Made by a program: the position numbers and the translations under genes. Shown piece after piece: positions 1-8,022 of a stretch of DNA of 64,000 nucleotides. Position 1 is the stretch's first letter, and each line of letters begins with the position of its first letter. The notes below the pieces were generated by a model. That model had not been told where the DNA came from and searched no databases. It saw nothing but the letters and a program-made list of their open reading frames with translations. The DNA is from Mangrovimonas sp. TPBH4 (GTDB lineage Bacteria > Bacteroidota > Bacteroidia > Flavobacteriales > Flavobacteriaceae): contig NZ_LBIO01000028.1 of assembly GCF_001280505.1 (NCBI RefSeq), positions 39,826 to 103,825 of the forward strand. The letters run 5' to 3'.

Positions 1-365
1 GCATTGACATCCTCCAAACGGTCTGCTTTGTCCTTAAAACTATGCGCCAAGGTAAGACGTTGGTATGGGAAAAAGCAGCTTAGGTACCATGACAATTCAG
101 TAGTTTGTGGGATATCGCTTTGTCGGTAAAACACCGTTTTTTCAATGTCCAAGCCAAAGGCCAGCCAAGTGGCAGCTACAGAATAGGTATTGTATCGCAA
201 CTCTTCAGCATCTTTAATCTGTGTTAAGGTGTGAAGGTTGGCGATAAACAAAAACGAATCGTTTGCTTCATTTTTAGACATCTCAATGGCCGGTAAAATG
301 GCGCCCAAAATATTCCCTAAATGTGGTGTTCCTGTACTCTGTATTCCTGTAAGTATTCTTGCCAT
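1..365 (-). CDS. trpS: Tryptophanyl-tRNA synthetase, N-terminal part (gene runs off the left edge)
   Basis: This is the first 121 residues of a class I aminoacyl-tRNA synthetase that charges tRNA-Trp in the cytoplasm. Read on the reverse strand from the ATG at 365, the protein begins MARILTGIQSTGTPHLGN. The PHLGN segment is the HIGH-type ATP-binding signature in the form used by bacterial TrpS, and the TGIQSTG lead-in is specific to this family. The FxRQSD segment further along is also TrpS-like. The KMSKS loop and tRNA-binding part lie outside the window. A TACCTTTG element stands about 60 bases upstream of the start. Identification rests on motif recognition and is firm. Confidence 0.93.
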   Translation of the reverse strand, partial: MARILTGIQSTGTPHLGNILGAILPAIEMSKNEANDSFLFIANLHTLTQIKDAEELRYNTYSVAATWLAFGLDIEKTVFYRQSDIPQTTELSWYLSCFFPYQRLTLAHSFKDKADRLEDVN

Positions 366-421
366 GTGTAGTTTCCCTTAAATAAAAATTATTTAAAATT
401 CGACTTTTCTATTTTGAAGGA

Positions 422-429
422 CAAAGGTA
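422..429 (-). promoter_or_regulatory. Flavobacterial -7 promoter element for trpS
   Basis: Reverse-strand TACCTTTG matches the Bacteroidota -7 consensus TAnnTTTG. It lies 57 bases upstream of the trpS start. No clear TTG at the -33 position is visible, so only the -7 half is supported. Confidence 0.45.
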
Positions 430-545
430 CTTTTTTTGCGCGATAATCGAGATTTAAATGCTCCGAGGCTTCCTTCCAAATTAAAAAATTGTTCATTTTA
501 AGACCTCGCGGGTTTGCTCCGTGGTAATTTACTACAATAGCTCAA

Positions 546-553
546 TAAATTTG
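546..553 (+). promoter_or_regulatory. Possible -7 element for the PlsC gene
   Basis: TAAATTTG fits TAnnTTTG and would place the transcript start near 560, leaving a leader of about 10 bases before the ATG at 570. No good -33 element is seen. It argues against use of the upstream TTG at 561. Confidence 0.3.
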
Positions 554-569
554 ACTAGTTTTGGTCGCA

Positions 570-1310
570 ATGAAGATATTCAAATATATATTTTGGCTGT
601 TATACCGCATTTGGTTTTATATTTTGGTTGCGGTTCCTATTATAGTTTTATTTCCATTTTTAATCATTTCCATTCTTAAGGAAAGCTGGTATCCTTTTTT
701 CTTTAGGCTGGCGCGAATATGGGCTAGGTTCATTTTAATTGGGATGGGCTTTAGGGTGAAAATTGAACGCGAAGCAGTACCCGAAAGGAGCGAGAGCTAT
801 ATGTTTGTGGCTAACCATACGTCGATGACGGATATTATGTTGATGCTATTAAGTGTTAAGAATCCGTTTGTATTTGTAGGGAAACAGGAATTGGCCAAAA
901 TCCCGTTGTTTGGGTTTTTCTATAAGCGGACTTGTATTTTGGTAGATCGCAGTTCGGAAAAGAGCAGAAAAGCGGTGTTTTTAAGGGCTCAAAAACGTTT
1001 GAAGCAGGGCTTGAGCATCTGTATCTTTCCTGAAGGTGGCGTGCCAGATGAGTCCATTGTGTTGGATGAATTTAAGGACGGAGCCTTCCGATTGGCTATC
1101 AACCATCAAATTCCTGTGGTACCTTTGACCTTTGCCGATAACAAAAAGCGATTTTCCTATACTTTTTTTAGTGGCAGTCCAGGGAGAATGAGAGCGAAAG
1201 TGCATAAGTTTATCCCAACCGATGGTTTGACCATTGCCGATACTAAAACCTTAAATGCAGAAACTAAGGCGGTTATTCTAAAACAATTAACCGAATTCCA
1301 TAACACATAA
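570..1310 (+). CDS. plsC: 1-acyl-sn-glycerol-3-phosphate acyltransferase (PlsC family)
   Basis: A 246-residue membrane-associated acyltransferase that probably acylates lysophosphatidic acid in phospholipid synthesis. A hydrophobic N-terminal segment (about residues 3-33) is followed by the catalytic NHTSMTD box (HX4D) near residue 83 and by the FPEGG substrate-binding box near 155, the two signatures of the LPLAT family. The frame is open from a TTG at 561, but the ATG at 570 is preferred because it follows a possible -7 element closely. A second, unrelated PlsC-type gene lies at 41445-42179, so the exact acyl acceptor of each copy is uncertain. Confidence 0.85.
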   Translation: MKIFKYIFWLLYRIWFYILVAVPIIVLFPFLIISILKESWYPFFFRLARIWARFILIGMGFRVKIEREAVPERSESYMFVANHTSMTDIMLMLLSVKNPFVFVGKQELAKIPLFGFFYKRTCILVDRSSEKSRKAVFLRAQKRLKQGLSICIFPEGGVPDESIVLDEFKDGAFRLAINHQIPVVPLTFADNKKRFSYTFFSGSPGRMRAKVHKFIPTDGLTIADTKTLNAETKAVILKQLTEFHNT

Positions 1311-1337
1311 AAGCTACCCTTGGCAGAGGGCAGCTTT
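1309..1337 (+). terminator. Imperfect hairpin after the PlsC gene
   Basis: AAAGCT and CCCT pair with AGGG and AGCTTT around a six-base loop with one internal mismatch. The U-tract is poor, so termination here is only possible. It sits between two convergent genes. Confidence 0.35.
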
Positions 1338-1385
1338 CAGTAATTACTGCGGATTTAAGCAATAATTCATCTAACCAACTAAAAA

Positions 1386-2927
1386 CTAAAATTTATAACT
1401 CAACCCGGTATACACGCCAATAAAGTATGGCTGAAAATCGCCAGAGGTATTATTGAAGGTATTGAGCTGGTACTTGAACATAGGTTCAAGGTTTACTTTT
1501 ATTTTTCGCGATACATTGTAATTCATTCCTAATCCAAAATTGGCACTATAACTCATGTCGTTGATGTTTGTGGCTTCTCCAATATGGATTCTATAGCCAT
1601 CGCCAGTAGCATATACATCATTGTGATTGGTAAAAAGGGTACTAAAGCCTCCAATAAGGTTAAGGCCCAGTTTTTTGCTCACCAGAGCGTATTCCAATTC
1701 TACAGGAACTTCTATAAAACCAAATTGTTGTTCCAATGCTCCGTAAGTTTTTAGGTTCATAACCTCAGGGGAGCTACTGTTAATGTTTTGAGTGCTCATA
1801 ACGGAATTGTTGGCAGCGCTGTTGCTCATTCGTAAATTTTGGATTTGCGAATTATTGTTATTAGCACTGTTGTAGGCAATCACATTTTTGGTACTGTATC
1901 CAAGGTCTACTTTGTTTACGCCAACGCGTACTTTTATTTTATCGTTAAAGGCATAGCTTCCACTTACCCCATAACTTGTATTGATTTCACCACTTTTGGA
2001 ATTGTTAACAAACTGTTCGTCTATTGGAGATCCTTTGCCTAATGTGTTGAAATAAACAGGTGCCACATTTGGAGAAATGTTCCACCTGCTTAGTTTCTCT
2101 TCTTTTTCCTTTTCATTGGTCTGTTCATTGGCTTCTGCAATAGCCTCTTCTATTGTGGTGTCTTCTTTTTCGGTTGTTTGTGCTACTTCTTCCGAATCCT
2201 CGTTGGCTTCATCTAAGACATCTTGAGAAGTTTTGGTGTTATCATTAGAAGTAGGGAGCTTGGTTGTTGTTTCGGCAACCCTTATTTGTTCGTCTTTCAG
2301 TAAGGTATTGATTTGAGTACTCTTATCTGAGATTTTTGAGCTCTTGGAGTTGGATTCAGGTAGATTTGGAGCGCTGTGGGTTACGGCTCGATTGCTATTA
2401 GGTAAAAGAGCATCTTTTTGTTTTTGAGCCTCTTTTTTAGGCGTATTGTTTTGTGTGTATGAGGTGTTTTCTTCGGAAGAAATTGCAACCGTAGAGGAAT
2501 TATTTGAATTTGAAGAGGTTTTGTTTGGTTGAAGTAATTCGTTTTTCGAACCATTTAAAGCGTCTTCACTTTGGTTGTTTTCAGTGACAGTATTTTGGGT
2601 ACTTGTATTGAAATCCATAGTGGAATCTATTGTGGATTTCTGAGAAGTACTATCGTTATTTTCACTATTGGTGTGCTCTTCAACCAAAGGTGTCGAATTC
2701 TCTTGAATAATATCCGAAGGGCTAAAAATGAATTTCCCTGTCGTAAACAGTAATGCCAATAGTGCGGCAACACCGGCAAATTGCCACCAAATACCAATGA
2801 CTCTACGTTTGCGTTTATTGCCGTGCAAGCGCTGTTCTATGTTGTTCCAGACTTCTTCATTTGGAGTGGCTTCAAAATTTTTGAACTGCTCCTGAAATAG
2901 CCTGTCAATATGTTTTTTATCACTCAT
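1386..2927 (-). CDS. Anti-sigma-like inner-membrane protein with long linker and C-terminal outer-membrane beta-barrel-like domain
   Basis: A 513-residue protein of unusual build. Residues 1-46 form a charged cytoplasmic head (DRLFQEQFKNFEATPNEEVW), of the kind found in anti-sigma proteins of Bacteroidota. One membrane helix follows at about 48-66. Residues 70-280 are a low-complexity linker rich in Ser, Thr, Asn and Glu. Residues 285-513 have the alternating pattern and terminal aromatic residue (YKF end) of an outer-membrane beta-barrel of the OmpA/porin type. It starts inside the stop codon of the upstream sigma factor (TAATG), so the two are translationally coupled. The likely job is to hold that sigma factor until an envelope signal arrives. 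This is inferred from position and architecture. Confidence 0.7.
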   Translation of the reverse strand: MSDKKHIDRLFQEQFKNFEATPNEEVWNNIEQRLHGNKRKRRVIGIWWQFAGVAALLALLFTTGKFIFSPSDIIQENSTPLVEEHTNSENNDSTSQKSTIDSTMDFNTSTQNTVTENNQSEDALNGSKNELLQPNKTSSNSNNSSTVAISSEENTSYTQNNTPKKEAQKQKDALLPNSNRAVTHSAPNLPESNSKSSKISDKSTQINTLLKDEQIRVAETTTKLPTSNDNTKTSQDVLDEANEDSEEVAQTTEKEDTTIEEAIAEANEQTNEKEKEEKLSRWNISPNVAPVYFNTLGKGSPIDEQFVNNSKSGEINTSYGVSGSYAFNDKIKVRVGVNKVDLGYSTKNVIAYNSANNNNSQIQNLRMSNSAANNSVMSTQNINSSSPEVMNLKTYGALEQQFGFIEVPVELEYALVSKKLGLNLIGGFSTLFTNHNDVYATGDGYRIHIGEATNINDMSYSANFGLGMNYNVSRKIKVNLEPMFKYQLNTFNNTSGDFQPYFIGVYTGLSYKF

Positions 2928-3469
2928 TATAACGATTGGGAATTGGATCCCGTTTTATGCATTTCAATTTTTTCTTTTAATATCAATCGTGCCCTTGCCA
3001 GATTGGATTTTGAGGTGCCCGTGGATATCTCCAACATTTTGGCAATTTCCTTATGCGAATACCCATCCAATACATAAAGGTTGAACACCAACCTGTAGCG
3101 GTCCGGCAACTGTTGGATGATGCCCAATAGGAAATCGAGGGAGATTTGTTCTTCGTCAATTTCCAGGGAAACATCTTCTATTTGGCCTTCGTTTACAATG
3201 TCAAACACACCTGCGCTGCGATAGCGCTGTAAGGCCGTGTTAATGGCAATGCGTTTCATCCAGCCTTCCAAAGAACCTTTGCCTTGATATTGTGAGATTT
3301 TACCAAAAATGGTAAGAAATGCGTCTTGCAGGTTGTCTTCTGCTTCGGCATAGTTTCTAGAATACTTCAGACAAAGCGAGAATAGTTTGCTCGCGTAGAG
3401 CTTGTATATCTGGCTTTGTGCTTTCGCATCATTTTTTTTACAACTTTCTATAAGTTGCTCTAGGCTCAC
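2927..3469 (-). CDS. RNA polymerase sigma factor, ECF sigma-70 family
   Basis: A 180-residue sigma factor with only regions 2 and 4. Region 2 covers about residues 20-90, with the core-binding YAEAEDNLQDAFLTIF helix. Region 4 covers about 110-165, with the helix-turn-helix DGYSHKEIAKMLEISTGTSK. It would direct RNA polymerase to envelope-stress or cell-surface genes. Its stop codon overlaps by one base the start of the anti-sigma-like gene, the usual sign of a sigma/anti-sigma pair. A lipoprotein gene lies 31 bases upstream on the same strand and may be co-transcribed. Confidence 0.9.
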   Translation of the reverse strand: MSLEQLIESCKKNDAKAQSQIYKLYASKLFSLCLKYSRNYAEAEDNLQDAFLTIFGKISQYQGKGSLEGWMKRIAINTALQRYRSAGVFDIVNEGQIEDVSLEIDEEQISLDFLLGIIQQLPDRYRLVFNLYVLDGYSHKEIAKMLEISTGTSKSNLARARLILKEKIEMHKTGSNSQSL

Positions 3470-3500
3470 ATTATCGCGGTATTTGGTTAGGTAACACTGT

Positions 3501-3917
3501 TTATTCTGCTACGGGAACTTCAACAATATAGTACAAATCATTTCCGTTCTCATCTTCACCTTGCCAAAATTTGAATATATAAGTTCCGTTGCTAACTACT
3601 TTAAAGTTAAAGGATACTTCCTCAATTACTTCGGGTTCATAATCTTCGCAATCATTTTCATATACCTTGTCAACAACGGCTATAGTTCTTTGGTTGAGTT
3701 CACTTTCAAAATAATGATCATAAAAGACATAGCAGCTTGAAGGCTTTAGGTAACTAGTATAAATAGTGTAAGTTTCGCCAAGAACAAACTCTTCGGGCAT
3801 ATCCACACTCTCTATTGGAAGTATTTCTAAGTGGTAAGAATTTGATCTACCGTCGTCATCAAGGCTACAGGACATGACCGTAAGTAGGAACGTACATAAA
3901 AATAAGATCTTTTTCAT
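3501..3917 (-). CDS. Small lipoprotein of unknown function
   Basis: A 138-residue exported protein. MKKILFLCTFLLTVMSCSLDDDG is a classic Bacteroidota lipoprotein signal, with the lipid-bearing Cys after a VMS lipobox and acidic residues just behind it, which favours surface exposure in this phylum. The mature part has three cysteines and a beta-rich, Ig-like look, with a run of aromatic and acidic residues at the end (WQGEDENGND). The ATG at 3917 is preferred over one at 3926 because the signal peptide then begins with MKK. No function is recognised. It lies just upstream of the sigma/anti-sigma pair in the same direction. Confidence 0.7.
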   Translation of the reverse strand: MKKILFLCTFLLTVMSCSLDDDGRSNSYHLEILPIESVDMPEEFVLGETYTIYTSYLKPSSCYVFYDHYFESELNQRTIAVVDKVYENDCEDYEPEVIEEVSFNFKVVSNGTYIFKFWQGEDENGNDLYYIVEVPVAE

Positions 3918-3999
3918 TTTCAACATTATTTGGGATTAAAGAGTAATACCTTTTCAAGGTAAAGATGCTAAAACCGTTGAAAGGTTGCGTTAAAAACAA

Positions 4000-4026
4000 A
4001 AAAAATCCCGTTTTAACGGGATTTTA
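4000..4026 (-). terminator. Rho-independent terminator of recA
   Basis: Inverted repeat AAATCCCG / CGGGATTT with a six-base loop. On the reverse strand it is followed by a run of T, ten bases after the recA stop codon. Confidence 0.85.
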
Positions 4027-4035
4027 ATTTTGAGA

Positions 4036-5046
4036 TTATGATAGAGCAGCTTCTTTTGCCACTTGCCTAACCTTTCCTTCTAGCTCATCCATGAGCTCTG
4101 GATTGTCTTTTATCAAGGCTTTTACGGCGTCTCGACCTTGTCCTAGTTTGGTGTCTTCGTAGCTAAACCAAGAACCACTTTTCTTAACAATATCGTGTTC
4201 TACAGCTATGTCTAAGACCTCTCCAACTTTAGAGATACCTTCTCCATACATGATGTCAAACTCTGCAGTTTTAAATGGAGGGGCTACTTTGTTTTTAACT
4301 ACTTTAACTCTGGTTTTGCTTCCGGCAACATTTCCGTCACTTTCCTTAATTTGAGTAGAGCGTCTAATGTCCAAACGTACCGAAGCGTAGAATTTAAGGG
4401 CGTTACCACCAGTAGTTGTTTCTGGGTTTCCAAACATGACCCCAATTTTTTCACGTAATTGGTTAATGAAAATCATGGTACAGTTAGTCTTGCTGATGGA
4501 TCCTGTTAATTTTCTAAGGGCTTGGGACATCAATCGTGCGTGAAGACCCATTTTGGAATCTCCCATTTCGCCTTCAATTTCACTTTTTGGTGTCAAGGCA
4601 GCTACGGAGTCCACTACAATAATATCGATAGCTCCAGAACGTACTAGGTTGTCGGCAATTTCCAAGGCTTGCTCCCCGTTATCCGGTTGTGATATGATAA
4701 GGTTCTCCAAGTCCACTCCTAATTTTTCGGCATAAAATCTATCGAAGGCGTGTTCGGCATCGATAAAAGCGGCGATCCCGCCAGATTTTTGTGCTTCAGC
4801 AATAGCGTGCAGAGTAAGGGTGGTTTTACCTGAAGATTCAGGACCGTATATTTCAATGATTCGTCCTCTTGGATACCCGCCTACGCCAAGGGCAATGTCT
4901 AAACCAAGGGACCCTGAGGAAATGGCTTCAACATCAGAGATTGCCTGGTCGCTCATCTTCATCACTGTTCCTTTTCCATAAGCCTTGTCCAATTTGTCCA
5001 AGGTGAGCTTTAAGGCCTTTAATTTCGCATCTTTTTCAGTACTCAT
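4036..5046 (-). CDS. recA: Recombinase RecA
   Basis: A 336-residue RecA, close to the normal family length. It forms filaments on single-stranded DNA and catalyses strand exchange in recombination and repair. The Walker A motif GPESSGKTT is at residues 68-76, the Walker B region ([14 protein letters not shown]) is near 140-153, and the loop segments MSQALRKL and [21 protein letters not shown] are typical. The C-terminal tail is short. The gene has its own promoter candidate and its own terminator, so it is monocistronic. No LexA-type operator was recognised upstream. Confidence 0.98.
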   Translation of the reverse strand: MSTEKDAKLKALKLTLDKLDKAYGKGTVMKMSDQAISDVEAISSGSLGLDIALGVGGYPRGRIIEIYGPESSGKTTLTLHAIAEAQKSGGIAAFIDAEHAFDRFYAEKLGVDLENLIISQPDNGEQALEIADNLVRSGAIDIIVVDSVAALTPKSEIEGEMGDSKMGLHARLMSQALRKLTGSISKTNCTMIFINQLREKIGVMFGNPETTTGGNALKFYASVRLDIRRSTQIKESDGNVAGSKTRVKVVKNKVAPPFKTAEFDIMYGEGISKVGEVLDIAVEHDIVKKSGSWFSYEDTKLGQGRDAVKALIKDNPELMDELEGKVRQVAKEAALS

Positions 5047-5077
5047 TATTCAGTCGTTTTCTAAAATTAAATTCAGG

Positions 5078-5108
5078 CTAAAATACGATAACTTTTGATT
5101 TTTTTCAA
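5078..5108 (-). promoter_or_regulatory. Promoter of recA
   Basis: On the reverse strand TTG (5108-5106) is followed after 20 bases by TATTTTAG (5085-5078). This is the spacing of Bacteroidota -33/-7 promoters with one mismatch in the -7 element, and it lies 32 bases upstream of the start codon. Confidence 0.5.
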
Positions 5109-5169
5109 TCTTATCACGCAACCTTTTTGAGCTTTTCACATCTACCTAATAATTAAGGGAAATCTTGCT

Positions 5170-5262
5170 ATGAAATTCTTTAAGAAAACAATTGTCCACA
5201 AGGCATTAGGTGTTTCGGTTGCAATTACTTTTAATAGCAGCTGTAAAGCCGATGGAGGCTAA
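5170..5262 (+). CDS. Possible 30-residue peptide gene
   Basis: The frame from ATG 5170 to TAA 5260-5262 encodes a 30-residue peptide that starts MKFFKKTIVHKALG, continues with a hydrophobic stretch (VSVAITF) and ends NSSCKADGG. Basic start, hydrophobic middle and a single Cys resemble a tiny lipoprotein or leader peptide. It sits in the 391-base gap between recA and trhO and is followed on the same strand by a strong terminator (5323-5356), which supports a separate short transcript of roughly 200 bases. The same transcript could instead be a non-coding RNA. No homologue is recognised. Confidence 0.35.
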   Translation: MKFFKKTIVHKALGVSVAITFNSSCKADGG

Positions 5263-5322
5263 CGTCGGTATGTATTTTGAGTTTAAATAATAAATAAAAA
5301 GTATAATATCGAGTTAGTCCAC

Positions 5323-5356
5323 AAAAAGCACTTTAGTCTTTCTAAAGTGCTTTTTT
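5323..5356 (+). terminator. Strong terminator between recA and trhO
   Basis: AAAAAGCACTTTAG pairs perfectly with CTAAAGTGCTTTTT around a five-base loop, with a T-run behind it. No annotated gene on the forward strand precedes it, so it must close the short transcript that spans 5170. Confidence 0.85.
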
Positions 5357-5386
5357 GTTTGTCATGGTGTAATGGTTTAAAAATAG

Positions 5387-5394
5387 TACCTTTG
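5387..5394 (+). promoter_or_regulatory. -7 promoter element for trhO
   Basis: TACCTTTG matches TAnnTTTG and lies 43 bases upstream of the trhO start, just behind the preceding terminator. The nearest TTTG upstream has a spacer of 25 bases, which is long. Confidence 0.5.
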
Positions 5395-5437
5395 CGGCAT
5401 TAAAAAATAATCTTTAACCTTAAATCATTAGTATAGC

Positions 5438-6511
5438 ATGCAACTGTACAATAAATTAAGTGCTAAAGAGCGAGCGGAATTAATCGATCAAGCTGGAAAA
5501 AATCGATTAACGCTTTCTTTTTACCAATACGCGAAAATTCAAAATCCTCAAGAATTTAGAAATCAATTGTTTATCGTCTGGGACCGATTAGAGGTCTTGG
5601 GCCGAATTTATGTGGCTCATGAAGGCATCAACGGACAGTTATCTTTGCCGGCCGATCGTTTCAACGAGTTCAAATCACATTTGGATACCATTGATTTCTT
5701 AAAAGATATCCGTTTAAATGTCGCTGTAGAACAAGACAACAAATCGTTCCTGAAACTGAAAGTAAAAGTACGTGATAAAATTGTTGCCGACGGATTGAAC
5801 GATGATACCTTCGATGTAACAAACAAAGGAATTCACTTAAAAGCGGAAGATTTCAATCGCTTTATTGAAGACGAAAATACCGTGTTGGTGGATATGCGTA
5901 ACCATTACGAAAGCGAAATTGGTCATTTTAAAAATGCTGTGACGCCGGATGTAGATACTTTTAGAGAATCGTTGGATATTATTGAAGACGATTTAAAAGA
6001 TCATAAAGAAGATAAAAACCTAGTGATGTATTGTACGGGTGGTATTCGTTGCGAAAAGGCGAGTGCTTACTTCAAGCATAAAGGGTTTAAAAATGTATAC
6101 CAGCTTGAGGGTGGAATTATAGAATATACCCGTCAGGTGAAAGAACAAAACTTAGAAAATAAGTTTTTAGGTCAGAATTTCGTGTTCGACGAGCGTCGTG
6201 CCGAACGTATTAGTGATGATGTAATTGCACAATGTCACCAGTGTGGCGAGCCGTTTGATGTGCATACCAATTGTGCAAACGATGCGTGTCACTTGTTGTT
6301 TATTCAATGTCCGAAATGTCAGGAAGAAATGGAAAACTGTTGTTCTACTGCGTGTATGGAGATTAACAGGTTGCCATACGAAGAGCAAAAAGCTTTGCGT
6401 AAGGGGCAGGGAAATAGCAACGATATCTTCAAAAAAGGTCGTGCCGACCACTTACCTTATAAAAAGGACTTAAGAAACATTTTCGAGCATTTTAAACAAG
6501 AAAAAGCCTAA
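5438..6511 (+). CDS. trhO: tRNA uridine(34) hydroxylase TrhO (rhodanese family)
   Basis: A 357-residue homologue of E. coli YceA/TrhO, which uses oxygen to hydroxylate U34 of tRNAs and so helps wobble decoding. An N-terminal acylphosphatase-like domain (to about residue 115) precedes a rhodanese domain (about 130-240) with the active loop CTGGIRC at 199-205. After it comes a Cys-rich tail (about 266-306, CxxC, CPKC and CC pairs) that looks like a zinc site. Seven bases separate it from trhP, the enzyme of the oxygen-independent route to the same base, so the two probably share an mRNA. Confidence 0.93.
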   Translation: MQLYNKLSAKERAELIDQAGKNRLTLSFYQYAKIQNPQEFRNQLFIVWDRLEVLGRIYVAHEGINGQLSLPADRFNEFKSHLDTIDFLKDIRLNVAVEQDNKSFLKLKVKVRDKIVADGLNDDTFDVTNKGIHLKAEDFNRFIEDENTVLVDMRNHYESEIGHFKNAVTPDVDTFRESLDIIEDDLKDHKEDKNLVMYCTGGIRCEKASAYFKHKGFKNVYQLEGGIIEYTRQVKEQNLENKFLGQNFVFDERRAERISDDVIAQCHQCGEPFDVHTNCANDACHLLFIQCPKCQEEMENCCSTACMEINRLPYEEQKALRKGQGNSNDIFKKGRADHLPYKKDLRNIFEHFKQEKA

Positions 6512-6518
6512 GGATATT

Positions 6519-7763
6519 ATGCAAAAGATTGAATTAATGGCGCCTGCAGGGAATTTTGAATCGTTGCAAGCAGCCCTGGATAATGGTGCAGATTCTGTTT
6601 ATTTTGGTGTGGAGCAGCTTAACATGCGTGCCAGAGCATCCATCAACTTCACTTTGGATGACCTTCCGGAAATTTCCAGAAGATGTCAAGAAAAAGGAGT
6701 AAGAAGCTATTTGACTTTAAATACCATTATTTACGATCACGATTTATCTATTGTAAAAACCTTAGTAAAATGTGCCAAAGAAGCGAACATTACGGCTGTG
6801 ATTGCTATGGATCAAGCCGTGATAATGGTTGCTCGTGAGTTGGGGATGGAAGTGCATATTTCCACGCAAATCAACATTACCAATATTGAAACGGTGAAGT
6901 TCTATGCCATGTTTGCTGATACCATGGTAATGAGTAGGGAGTTGAGTTTGCGTCAGGTGAAAAAGATTTCAGAGCAAATTGAAAGGGACCAAATCAAAGG
7001 CCCTTCAGGAAAATTGGTGGAGATAGAAATTTTTGGTCACGGTGCACTGTGTATGGCAGTTTCTGGAAAATGCTACTTGAGTTTGCATTCGCATAATTCT
7101 TCTGCCAATCGTGGAGCTTGTAAGCAAAATTGCAGAAAGAAATATACAGTAATCGACCAAGATTCTGGTTTTGAAATGGAATTGGACAATGAGTACATCA
7201 TGTCTCCCAAGGATTTGTGTACCATCGATTTTCTGGAGGAAGTGATTGATGCCGGAATTACGGTTTTAAAAATAGAAGGTCGCGGAAGAGCACCGGAATA
7301 TGTGGCCAATGTAATTAAATGTTACCGTCAGGCCATTGACAGTATTGAAAATGGAACCTATTCCAAAGAAAAGGTAATCGGTTGGATGCAGGAATTGGAG
7401 AAGGTGTATAACCGCGGTTTTTGGAGTGGTTACTATTTAGGTCAGAAATTAGGGGAGTGGAGTAAAGGCTCCGGATCTCATGCGACTCAGAAAAAGGTGT
7501 ACATAGGTAAGGGAGTTCACTATTATCCAAAAAGTGGTATTGGTGAATTTAAAATTGAGGCCTATGACTTGTCGTTGGGCGATACTATTTTAATTACTGG
7601 GCCAACTACAGGCTCCAAAGAAATGACGGTGGACACTATGTTGGTGAATGATGAGCAGTTGGAAAAAGGTGCAAAAGGAGATTCGGTAACTATCCCAATT
7701 CCTTTTAGAGTGCGTCCTTCGGATAAACTTTATAAGATTGTTGAAAATAAAGTTGAGGTTTAA
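6519..7763 (+). CDS. trhP: tRNA 5-hydroxyuridine synthesis protein TrhP (peptidase U32 family)
   Basis: A 414-residue member of the U32 family, closest in layout to E. coli YegQ/TrhP, which makes 5-hydroxyuridine at tRNA position 34 from prephenate without oxygen. The U32 signature runs from about residue 169 (EIFGHGALCMAVSGKCYLS) and is followed by further cysteines (GACKQNC). These four cysteines are the likely iron-sulphur ligands. The C-terminal domain after about residue 310 is the small beta-barrel of the family. Its last base overlaps the start of a ferredoxin gene (TAATG). The family also contains RlhA, which acts on 23S rRNA, but neighbourhood and length favour TrhP. Confidence 0.87.
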   Translation: MQKIELMAPAGNFESLQAALDNGADSVYFGVEQLNMRARASINFTLDDLPEISRRCQEKGVRSYLTLNTIIYDHDLSIVKTLVKCAKEANITAVIAMDQAVIMVARELGMEVHISTQINITNIETVKFYAMFADTMVMSRELSLRQVKKISEQIERDQIKGPSGKLVEIEIFGHGALCMAVSGKCYLSLHSHNSSANRGACKQNCRKKYTVIDQDSGFEMELDNEYIMSPKDLCTIDFLEEVIDAGITVLKIEGRGRAPEYVANVIKCYRQAIDSIENGTYSKEKVIGWMQELEKVYNRGFWSGYYLGQKLGEWSKGSGSHATQKKVYIGKGVHYYPKSGIGEFKIEAYDLSLGDTILITGPTTGSKEMTVDTMLVNDEQLEKGAKGDSVTIPIPFRVRPSDKLYKIVENKVEV

Positions 7764-7993
7764 TGGTTGTTGTAACCCTGCAGAGGAATAAATGTATCGG
7801 TTGTAATTATTGCGTAGAATTGGCTCCTGAGCAGTTTCAAATGTCCAAAAAGGATGGGAAATCTGTACTGTTGAGAAGTCAGGAGAAAAAAGGTTTTTTT
7901 ACTTTGAAATCTCCAGACGAAGCCATTTTGGAGCCTTGCGACCAAGCTGCAAAAGCTTGTCCTGTTAAAATAATTTCGGTAAAAAGCGTTTAA
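7763..7993 (+). CDS. Small 4Fe-4S ferredoxin
   Basis: A 76-residue single-cluster ferredoxin. The pattern CIGCNYC near the start and ACPV near the end supply four cluster ligands, and one extra Cys at about residue 59 could form a disulphide. It would carry electrons in the cytoplasm. It overlaps trhP by one base, so it is translated from the same mRNA. A role in feeding or repairing the iron-sulphur cluster of TrhP or the following radical SAM enzyme is an inference from position only. Confidence 0.88.
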   Translation: MVVVTLQRNKCIGCNYCVELAPEQFQMSKKDGKSVLLRSQEKKGFFTLKSPDEAILEPCDQAAKACPVKIISVKSV

Positions 7994-8022
7994 GAGTTTA
8001 GAGCATTACTATATTGCACTGC

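Noticed and set aside
4036..5108. A LexA box before recA
   Set aside because: No palindrome of a known SOS type is present between the recA start and its promoter candidate.
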